A stretch of 63,223 nucleotides of DNA from Nitrospira sp. (lineage in GTDB: Bacteria; Nitrospirota; Nitrospiria; Nitrospirales; UBA8639), in NCBI GenBank assembly GCA_028819435.1, contig JAPPLK010000029.1, forward strand, positions 1 through 63,223, read 5' to 3'. The position numbers were made by a program, and so were the translations under genes. The notes under the pieces are model-generated. The model was not told where the DNA came from and searched no databases. It was given only the letters and a program-made list of their open reading frames with translations. The stretch's first letter is position 1; every line of letters begins with the position of its first letter. Below are positions 53,313 through 60,349 of the stretch, piece by piece.

Positions 53313-54686
53313 TTACCGGCTTGGTACCCGTTCCGGGACGAGTATGAGATGCCAGGGAGGGACTTCTTCGCTCATGTGACGAAATTGCCGGGCGGTGCTT
53401 CCGGCGGGCATGCCGGGAAATACGGCGCCCCGGCGTATTTCCACAAAACGGAAACGATGAGTGCCGGGGTTGCGTTCTCGATGAGCCGTGCTGGCGGGAA
53501 GATTCTGTCGAAGAGGGGTGACATCCGACAGGTGACAGCGTTCTCCGACTTTTAACGAAGACAGGGTTTGGTGAACGTGTCCGAAGATCTTTGGAAGAAC
53601 GTCCGGGGTGAAGACCACGTCCCCGGGTCTCATGCCGGGATCTTCCACCAGTTGAGCGAGTATTTCCCAAAACACTTCGTCATCAACGGCAGCGAATACG
53701 CACAGCATCCCGCGACGGACCGCAAGGTTCAATAGCGCCAACGGACCTTGAATCACGAATTTCCAGGCCGGAAACGTCAAGCGCCTTCCCCGATGCATGA
53801 CCTCCAGGGCCTCTTCGCCGCGAAGGTGAACCATCCGGTACTCGCCTTTGGTTTTGGTGAGGTGGGAGTGGATCGTGGCCGACGATAACCGCGTCGGTTC
53901 GTAGGCAAAGGTCGGCGTGGCCGGCGCGTGGCAGGTCAGCACGGTGTACTGGGCGAGCAGGTGGTGGTACGTCGAAAGATCCATCATGTCGACGCCGCCC
54001 CAAAACCGGAAATGCAGGGTGTCCGGAGCATCGTGGGTCAATCGCCGAAGGCGCTCCGGGTCGGCATGGTAGGTTCCACCGAATTGTGAACCGGGTTGAA
54101 GGCGGTCCACGGCATGAAGCGTGAGCGCTTTCCCGCTTTCTTGCAATGCAGGAAAATAGTGATTGAGTAATTCTTCCTCGAGCGACAAATCTCCTGCCCC
54201 CAAATCCAGCAGAGACGGCTTCTCCACCTGAAGAAGAAGATCATACGGCGATACATCCTGTTTCACGAAGGCCTCAACTTCATGAGGCGCGGGCCCGGAC
54301 GAGGACGCTTCTTCGCGGACGAGGGCAAAATACACGCACAACGCTCGAATCGCCTTTGTGGGAGGCAACCCCGTTAATTCTTTGAGCCGCGCCCGGTCGA
54401 CCCCCTCTGTAGAAGCAGGATTCAGGCCGGCAACCAACCCGTCTCGGAGCGTGCCGGGCAAAGGGCTGTGCTGAATGCGTTCCACGAGCCGGGCCAGGGT
54501 GTGTTCAAGCTTGGATCGGTGTACCAGTTTCCTGGCAGATTCCCAGGCAGCGGGATCTGCAGATTTGCTTTCCTGGAGGAACCTCCGAAGTTGAGTGGGG
54601 TTTTGTGGCGCTACCGGTTCGGCCGCCGGCGTGGAGGGTGGTCTCGACACGCAGGGAGCGTAGCTTTCGGTTTGAACGGGCGTCAA
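53313..54686 (-). CDS. Unknown protein with methyltransferase-like Rossmann segment
   Basis: 457 residues, TTG start, uncertain. KPSLLDLGAGDLSLEEELLN (about 158-177) followed by LTLHAVDRLQPG resembles SAM-binding motifs I and II. WKFVIQGPLALLNLAVRRGM and EILAQLVEDPGMRPGDVVFT are other conserved-looking stretches. I do not recognise the family and cannot assign a substrate. It ends four bases before the glycosylase-like gene and is divergent from the ChaN-like gene. Confidence 0.55.
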   Translation of the reverse strand: MTPVQTESYAPCVSRPPSTPAAEPVAPQNPTQLRRFLQESKSADPAAWESARKLVHRSKLEHTLARLVERIQHSPLPGTLRDGLVAGLNPASTEGVDRARLKELTGLPPTKAIRALCVYFALVREEASSSGPAPHEVEAFVKQDVSPYDLLLQVEKPSLLDLGAGDLSLEEELLNHYFPALQESGKALTLHAVDRLQPGSQFGGTYHADPERLRRLTHDAPDTLHFRFWGGVDMMDLSTYHHLLAQYTVLTCHAPATPTFAYEPTRLSSATIHSHLTKTKGEYRMVHLRGEEALEVMHRGRRLTFPAWKFVIQGPLALLNLAVRRGMLCVFAAVDDEVFWEILAQLVEDPGMRPGDVVFTPDVLPKIFGHVHQTLSSLKVGERCHLSDVTPLRQNLPASTAHRERNPGTHRFRFVEIRRGAVFPGMPAGSTARQFRHMSEEVPPWHLILVPERVPSR

Positions 54687-54735
54687 GATCTGCCGGGTGT
54701 GATAAGTTGCGGTGGCATAGCCCCTGTGCTACACC

Positions 54736-55740
54736 ATGTTCATGCCGCAATCCGTTACTTGCCGTCCAGTCAGCACGTTGGCGATCGTGGGGCTTACCTG
54801 TGGGGTTCTGTTGGCCACGATTGCTTCTGCTACGGTCCCTTCCTCCGGCAACTATCAAGTCGGCCAGATCATTGAACCCCAAGAAAAGACCACGCTGTCA
54901 GACCGGGAATTCCATGAGATTCTCCAATCGGTTGACATCATCTATATCGGTGAGGCGCATTACACGCCTTCTCACGTCGAGGCCGCACTGCAGGTGCTCC
55001 AAAGTGTGGTCAACGGAGGCAGAAAACCGGTCCTGGGCATGGAAATGTTCAGTTGGGACGGGCAAACCGGACTTGACCGGTACCTCACGGGTGCGGTGAC
55101 GTCCACGGAAGATTTTCTGGCCGAATCCCACTGGAAGAACAATTGGGGCGGAAAATACGAGCATTACTCGCCGCTCGTCGATTTTGCGAAAACCCATAAC
55201 CTCACGTTGCTGGGCCTCAATCCGCCCCGTCCTCTCGTCAGGAACGTCGCGAAACAAGGACTCGGGGGCATTGAAAGTAGTCCGGAGGGGCAACGCCTGC
55301 CCTTGGCACTGACCGGGGGCTGGACCATTCCCGTGCCGTTCCCTGCCGACGATCCTGATTATCGACGGATCATTTACGATCAGATTGAACAGTGTCATGC
55401 AGGCTTGTCACAGGAGGTTTATCAGAAAATCTATGAAGCGTCCGTCTTTCGGGATGAAGGCATGGCGTCCGTGATTGCGAGCACGGTCAAGTCTGATGCG
55501 CCTGAATCAACGATCTTCGTTAGTTACACCGGCGCCGGGCATATCCAATACGGGCTTCCGATTCCCAAACGGGTGCAGCGACAGTTGGGTGTGCCGGTGA
55601 AAGACGTGACGGTGTATCTCCACGCGCTGGACTCCGAACACCCGGAAGATGTCGACCATCTGATCGACGAACGCATTGCGGACTATGTGTGGCTGACGGC
55701 CTTAGGCCCCCAGGGAAGGCAACCCCGGTGCGGAGAATAG
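54736..55740 (+). CDS. ChaN-like haem-binding/uptake protein
   Basis: 334 residues. An N-terminal hydrophobic segment (TLAIVGLTCGVLLATIASA) acts as signal peptide or anchor. IIYIGEAHYTPSHVEAALQV is the EreA/ChaN motif with Glu and His residues; VLGMEMFSWDGQTGLDRYL and a late FVSYTGAGHIQYGLPIPKR are also characteristic. ChaN-like proteins bind haem in some bacteria. The second ATG (54742) may be the true start. Confidence 0.8.
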   Translation: MFMPQSVTCRPVSTLAIVGLTCGVLLATIASATVPSSGNYQVGQIIEPQEKTTLSDREFHEILQSVDIIYIGEAHYTPSHVEAALQVLQSVVNGGRKPVLGMEMFSWDGQTGLDRYLTGAVTSTEDFLAESHWKNNWGGKYEHYSPLVDFAKTHNLTLLGLNPPRPLVRNVAKQGLGGIESSPEGQRLPLALTGGWTIPVPFPADDPDYRRIIYDQIEQCHAGLSQEVYQKIYEASVFRDEGMASVIASTVKSDAPESTIFVSYTGAGHIQYGLPIPKRVQRQLGVPVKDVTVYLHALDSEHPEDVDHLIDERIADYVWLTALGPQGRQPRCGE

Positions 55741-55890
55741 CTTCAGTGCATGGGCGTTAGAAATGGCTGAAGAAGGCCATTGCAATCAGCAACCAGAGTC
55801 GGTCTGGCAGTTCGCCATATCGTGCTGCATTCCATTGGATCTCACGGTGTCTGACTGGTACCTTCCTTTCTCTGTCCCTCTTGGAAATGC

Positions 55891-57870
55891 CTAGGCAAGC
55901 CTCCTGTAACGATCCAACGCGCTTCCTTTCATGCCTCGGGGAAGACGTTGGGTGACTATCTTGAATGCATTTTTCAAGCCCCATGCATTTCCAATGTCCA
56001 CTATTGTTTCGGGGGACGTTTCTACCGACCTTCTGGCGGGAATCTTGTTTCTGTTCGCTAGCTCGATCAGTTCATGAATCCCTTCTTCGTCCGAGATCAG
56101 GATCGGCACACAGCACTCGATTGCCCTGCCCATCATGAGCGTCGCCAGGCGCGCCGAATCGGTTGGAAGCCGGTCCCAATGGTTCCAGATTATCGGGGCG
56201 CACTCCATCTGGTTCGCGCGATCAAGGACGCGAAAGCACGCCGCTGCATCCAGAATCTGTTCTTTCGATACCACCCCAACGTACACTGATCCGCGGTTCG
56301 TCTCGACGCGGTAACCCAACTCTACAGTTTGCCAACCTGAGCGTCCAAGGATGGCTGGCCTTCCCTTTCTCAATGCAGCACGGATGGGTTTTCGGGGCTT
56401 TCCTTTTCGAGCGCTCTTCGGTTTCTCGGCGGGTGGGAGATGGGACCAATCCAGTGGCTGGTCAACCGCACTCATGTCGAGAGCGACGACGTATATGGTC
56501 CCTGACTCGTTGCATTCCGACAGAGGCCGTGCGACCTCGCAACCTACCTGTCTAGCTTGGAGTTCTTTGCCCTCTGGAGAAAAAGCAAAGGGGTGCGTCG
56601 ATCTCCCTCGTCCCTTGTCATGAAGTGTGCACGGAGCGAAGAAGCGATTCTCCACCGCCCTCAGCCGCAAGATAGATGACCACTTGATGTCAGTGACGTT
56701 GTCAAAACTGGGATTGATCCACAAACGTGCGCCGCGCTTGGCGAGAAATCGCGGAAGCAGGCCAAGATAGTGGTCATGGCAAATGGTCGCACCCGCTCTC
56801 ACGCCGCCCAATTCGAACGTTGGAAGCATGACGTTCGGCTCCCAATCCGGTTTCTCGAACGCGACCGCCTCAGCAGTAGAATGCTTTGTGTATACGAGAC
56901 GATAGGAGCCGTTAGGGTCAAAATGGAGGAGGACCTGCGAAGTACGGCCGGTTGAGTCTATGCCTCTCTCAATCGCGCCGACCAACAAGGGAGCATTCAG
57001 GCCCCGTGCGAGCTTCTTCAACGACTTTATGCGTTTGGCGTCAGATAAGCGTATATAGCCTTCTGGAAAGAGTGCGAAGTCGATGGTCTCACCGCGGAAT
57101 GAGGCAAGAGTGGGTATATCAGGTTCTTGAACTCCAGATCCTTCCGGCGGAACACCGTGCGATGTCCCTCTGTTCACCTTTGGAAAGATCAAGGCGACTC
57201 GTAGACTGGATGTCATCGGAGCAACGAAAGTACTTGTATCCATCGTTGTCCTGATGGCTGGAGCGGTATCTTGAAGTGTGATGGCCAAGAAGCGCCGCCG
57301 GTCCTGGCTGCTATCGGCATCAAGTGAGCACCAGACGAAATCACGGGCGTACAGTCTGACCGTTGGTCCGAAACCTTCAAGTGACGGGACAAAATCTCGC
57401 AGAGTGTCATACCAAGCCCGCTGTTCGTCGCGGTAAGGGGGATCGTCATCCTTGGCATTGTGCTGCTCACACAACGCGGTCCAGCACTCTCTTGAGAACC
57501 CCAGGGGTTGACCTCCCGGGTATGCGGAAAGTGCCAGCTTCCGTGGGCTTGTAAAGTGCTGGCTCTCATCGAACTCCACGATGAATCCGGGATCGGGAAC
57601 CCAGAAGTCACAGGGTGCCAGTGTTTCGGCTCTGACGAAATCTTTGATGTCAAAGCCTCGGTATTTCTCCAAGACGATGGCCACGTTTTTTAGAGCGGAG
57701 TAGATGGAAGTTCTTTTGTAGGAGGAGAGGTGCGCTGGCCAGGAAACCCGGTGGTTCCGCAGGCACGTCCCATAGATGCGTTCCAGTATCTCGCGAACCC
57801 GTATCTTGCATTCGCGGCACCGCTCAGAATGGCGTGTTGGCGGGGTGATATGAGTTCTCTTCTCATTCAT
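55891..57870 (-). CDS. Nuclease-like/nitrilase fusion protein (possible toxin or defence effector)
   Basis: 659 residues. The first 200 contain a cysteine pair (SERCRECKIR) and a PD-(D/E)XK-like segment CDFWVPDPGFIVEFDESQHF. Residues about 230-480 are a carbon-nitrogen hydrolase with the Glu-Lys-Cys triad: ALFPEGYI, VYTKHSTAEAV and GATICHDHYLGL. A C-terminal domain (about 510-659) with GRAIECCVPILISDEEGIHE is unassigned. The start overlaps the stop of the AbrB-type gene (ATGA), so they are co-translated. I know of no described protein with this exact architecture. The 150 bases after its stop are unassigned. Confidence 0.7.
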   Translation of the reverse strand: MNEKRTHITPPTRHSERCRECKIRVREILERIYGTCLRNHRVSWPAHLSSYKRTSIYSALKNVAIVLEKYRGFDIKDFVRAETLAPCDFWVPDPGFIVEFDESQHFTSPRKLALSAYPGGQPLGFSRECWTALCEQHNAKDDDPPYRDEQRAWYDTLRDFVPSLEGFGPTVRLYARDFVWCSLDADSSQDRRRFLAITLQDTAPAIRTTMDTSTFVAPMTSSLRVALIFPKVNRGTSHGVPPEGSGVQEPDIPTLASFRGETIDFALFPEGYIRLSDAKRIKSLKKLARGLNAPLLVGAIERGIDSTGRTSQVLLHFDPNGSYRLVYTKHSTAEAVAFEKPDWEPNVMLPTFELGGVRAGATICHDHYLGLLPRFLAKRGARLWINPSFDNVTDIKWSSILRLRAVENRFFAPCTLHDKGRGRSTHPFAFSPEGKELQARQVGCEVARPLSECNESGTIYVVALDMSAVDQPLDWSHLPPAEKPKSARKGKPRKPIRAALRKGRPAILGRSGWQTVELGYRVETNRGSVYVGVVSKEQILDAAACFRVLDRANQMECAPIIWNHWDRLPTDSARLATLMMGRAIECCVPILISDEEGIHELIELANRNKIPARRSVETSPETIVDIGNAWGLKNAFKIVTQRLPRGMKGSALDRYRRLA

Positions 57871-58073
57871 ATCCGCTCTTCCTCACGCGGCACGTCGGTT
57901 TCAATGCCTTTTATAAAACCACGCATTTGGCGCAAAGGACGCACAGGAATCAATTCAATGCGATTGTTATAGGCAATAGCTTGAACCTTTTGCCCTGGCG
58001 CAAGGCTCAGTTCATCCCGAATGTCTTTTGGGATTACCACCTGAAACTTTGGTGAGATAGTCACGGTTGGCAT
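57867..58073 (-). CDS. AbrB/MazE/SpoVT-type DNA-binding protein
   Basis: 68 residues from ATG 58073, with GGAGGA upstream; the longer frame to 58112 is less likely. TVTISPKFQVVIPKDIRDEL is the swapped-hairpin AbrB motif; GQKVQAIAYNNRIELIPVRP completes it. Such proteins act as antitoxins or regulators and usually control their own operon. The stop overlaps the start of the nitrilase fusion gene. Confidence 0.9.
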   Translation of the reverse strand: MPTVTISPKFQVVIPKDIRDELSLAPGQKVQAIAYNNRIELIPVRPLRQMRGFIKGIETDVPREEERI

Positions 58074-58225
58074 ACGAATCCTCCCTCGATCATACTGTGG
58101 ACTCAACTGCACCTTGTCGGAATCCCCGAACGTAAGGTATTAGAGGTTGAAAGGCAATGACGATCCCAGGAACGGGAATCGTTTTGAAAAATCGGCTTCA
58201 CGAAGCAAACGCAAGGAGAAAAAGC

Positions 58226-58471
58226 ATGGGAGATCCGGTCAAAATTGCGCAACGGATGCCGTACGTGTTGGAGATGGAGCCCGGCAAGTATTATTGGTGC
58301 CGGTGTGGTCGATCCAAGACGCAACCCTTTTGCGATGGATCACATACGGGCACGGAGCATTCCCCGGTGGAGATCGAACTCACCGAGAAAAAGCGAGTGG
58401 CGTGGTGTGGATGTAAGCATACGAAAAAACAGCCGTTTTGTGATGGAACCCATTCCAATCTCGAAGAATAG
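58226..58471 (+). CDS. Dual CDGSH iron-sulfur protein
   Basis: 81 residues from ATG 58226 (AAGGAGA upstream). Two CDGSH motifs with three Cys and one His: CRCGRSKTQPFCDGSH and CGCKHTKKQPFCDGTH. Each would bind a 2Fe-2S cluster. The MGDPVKIAQRMPYVLEMEPG start is typical of the bacterial tandem type. The partner is unknown. Confidence 0.9.
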   Translation: MGDPVKIAQRMPYVLEMEPGKYYWCRCGRSKTQPFCDGSHTGTEHSPVEIELTEKKRVAWCGCKHTKKQPFCDGTHSNLEE

Positions 58472-58557
58472 CATTGCCTTTCCTGGCAGAGTTTCTATAT
58501 AATTTGGCACTTCCGGACTCGAATTAAGCTCTTCTGCTTGCCAAGGAGGATGAGACA

Positions 58558-58731
58558 ATGAAGAAGACCATACAGGGGATTTTTGCTGCGGCTGTCCTGG
58601 TTGTCAGTGCCTCGCCTGCTTTCGCCAATGAACCGGGTGGTGGCTATGAAGGGATCACCGCCATGTATTATGCGATGATCGGCCTGGTTCTTGCGTACGG
58701 TGCGTGGGATATTTTCTTTAAAAAGGATTGA
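58558..58731 (+). CDS. 57-residue exported/membrane peptide
   Basis: Start ATG with AGGAGGA seven bases before. A signal peptide (MKKTIQGIFAAAVLVVSASP, then AFAN) is followed by a Gly-rich stretch and one hydrophobic segment (MYYAMIGLVLAYGAWDIFF) ending KKD. It may be a single-span membrane protein; no family recognised. A strong terminator follows, which argues that it is a real gene. Confidence 0.7.
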   Translation: MKKTIQGIFAAAVLVVSASPAFANEPGGGYEGITAMYYAMIGLVLAYGAWDIFFKKD

Positions 58732-58749
58732 CGCCTCTTAGATTTAGAA

Positions 58750-58800
58750 ATCGCCTCCTTTCATGCCCTGTCAGGGCTGTGAAAGGAGGCGATCTTTTTT
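58750..58800 (+). terminator. Rho-independent terminator
   Basis: ATCGCCTCCTTTCA pairs with TGAAAGGAGGCGAT across a GC-rich loop, then TTTTTT. It follows the 57-residue peptide gene by 18 bases and overlaps the 3' end of the tesA-like gene on the other strand. Confidence 0.88.
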
Positions 58801-59610
58801 GAGTAACGGGTCGATCACGTCGAACACCGTTTCCGCGACGATACGGTACCCCTCTGCAGTGGGATGAATACCGTCAGCCTGGTTCAAGTCCTTCCGCGCC
58901 GCCACGCCTTCAAGAAAAAAGGGAATTAAGGTCACCGAGTGGTCTTGGGCTAATTGCTCAAACAGCGAGGCAAAGCCCGTGGTATAGTCCAAGCCGTAAT
59001 TCGGCGGTATCTGCATCCCTGCCAGCACGACCTCGACGCCTGCTTGCTGCAACCCGTCGATGATCTTCGCCAAATTCGACGCCATGAGAGATAAGGGCTG
59101 TCCCCGCAGGCCGTCGTTTGCGCCCAATTCGAGAATCACCATTGACGGCTCGCTTTTGAGAATCCAGTCGAGGCGGCGCAACCCGCCCGTCGTGGTATCT
59201 CCGCTGACGCCGGCATTGATGACTTCATGGTGATAGCCTGCCTCACGCAGGCGACGTTGCAGTTGAGCGGGGTACGATTGATCGGGAGCAACGCCCAGTC
59301 CGGCGGTGAGACTGTTTCCGAACGCCACGATTCGAGCAGGTTTTGTGACAACGCGGTCTGAACCGTTCGAAACGTGAGAAGACGCAACGTTTTCTTCAAG
59401 TTGCGTTTCCGTTGTGGGCAGAGCAGGATCTTTCGGGTCACACCCTCCCACTCCTGACAAAAGCAGGAGAACCCCGACGGCGATCAGGAGCCATCGTCCC
59501 GTAAGGAAGCGTTGGGTTGCGAACCGGCAGAGAACGTCAGGGGTGGTAGGGACAACCCCCCGTGGTTGTCCGGTTGCGAACAGGTAAAGGGCGTGAGGGT
59601 CGGGAGCCAT
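58771..59610 (-). CDS. tesA: GDSL/SGNH arylesterase-thioesterase, TesA-like lipoprotein
   Basis: 279 residues from ATG 59610; the start is uncertain because a GGACAACC palindrome is read through and no ribosome site is seen. LLIAVGVLLLLSGVGGC is a lipoprotein signal, with the Cys about 57 residues in. Block I is IVAFGNSLTAGLGVAP (nucleophile Ser), then GANDGLRG and ADGIHPTAEGY (Asp-His). TesA-type enzymes hydrolyse esters or acyl-CoA in the periplasm. The divergent ABC pair next door is the usual tesA-ybbA-ybbP context. Confidence 0.85.
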   Translation of the reverse strand: MAPDPHALYLFATGQPRGVVPTTPDVLCRFATQRFLTGRWLLIAVGVLLLLSGVGGCDPKDPALPTTETQLEENVASSHVSNGSDRVVTKPARIVAFGNSLTAGLGVAPDQSYPAQLQRRLREAGYHHEVINAGVSGDTTTGGLRRLDWILKSEPSMVILELGANDGLRGQPLSLMASNLAKIIDGLQQAGVEVVLAGMQIPPNYGLDYTTGFASLFEQLAQDHSVTLIPFFLEGVAARKDLNQADGIHPTAEGYRIVAETVFDVIDPLLKKDRLLSQP

Positions 59611-59668
59611 AGTGTATAATAAACCGCATTGATGCAAGTTTGCCAAGGGGAAAGAGACGGTTCAGGCC

Positions 59669-60346
59669 ATGATTCGCGTTGAGAATCTCACCATGCAACT
59701 CCGGGGCGGCGGCCACGTGGTATCCATCCTCAAGGGGTTGACCTTTGAGGTGCCGCGCAAACAGATGGTGTCTATTGTGGGCCCGTCGGGAAGCGGGAAA
59801 TCCACCCTGCTGGGACTGTTGGCCGGATTGGATAAACCGACCACCGGCTTCATTTGGTTGAACGGCCAGGAGATCACGACGTGGACGGAATCGCAACTGG
59901 CGCACTTTCGACGGCAAAACGTCGGGTACCTTTTTCAGGCCTTTCACCTGATCCCCACGTTGACGGCCTTGGAAAACGTCATGCTTCCCATGGAATTGAG
60001 CGGCGATGCGACGGCGAAGGATCGTGCTCGTGAATTGTTGGAGGCCGTGGGGTTGCAAGACCGTCAGCACCACTATTCCACCCAACTCTCCGGAGGCGAG
60101 CAACAGCGCGTGGCGGTGGCGCGAGCCTTTTCCTGCCGTCCTCCGATTTTGCTGGCGGACGAGCCGACCGGGAATTTGGACAGCGCCACCGGGCAACTGG
60201 TCATTGATTTGTTGCTCAGGCTCCATCGTGATCAGGGAAGTACGTTGCTTCTTGTCACGCATGACCCTTCGCTCGCCGGACAAACGGAGAGGATCATCAC
60301 CCTTCATGACGGCACGATTGCGTCGGACGTGCCGGTTCGTTCATAG
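59669..60346 (+). CDS. ybbA: ABC transporter ATPase, LolD/YbbA-like
   Basis: 225 residues. Walker A is [17 protein letters not shown], the signature [17 protein letters not shown] and Walker [13 protein letters not shown], as in MacB/LolD ATPases. It lies three bases before its FtsX-type permease and divergent from tesA, which supports the YbbA assignment. A TATAAT-like sequence at about 59613 could serve as promoter. Confidence 0.9.
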   Translation: MIRVENLTMQLRGGGHVVSILKGLTFEVPRKQMVSIVGPSGSGKSTLLGLLAGLDKPTTGFIWLNGQEITTWTESQLAHFRRQNVGYLFQAFHLIPTLTALENVMLPMELSGDATAKDRARELLEAVGLQDRQHHYSTQLSGGEQQRVAVARAFSCRPPILLADEPTGNLDSATGQLVIDLLLRLHRDQGSTLLLVTHDPSLAGQTERIITLHDGTIASDVPVRS

Positions 60347-60349
60347 CTC

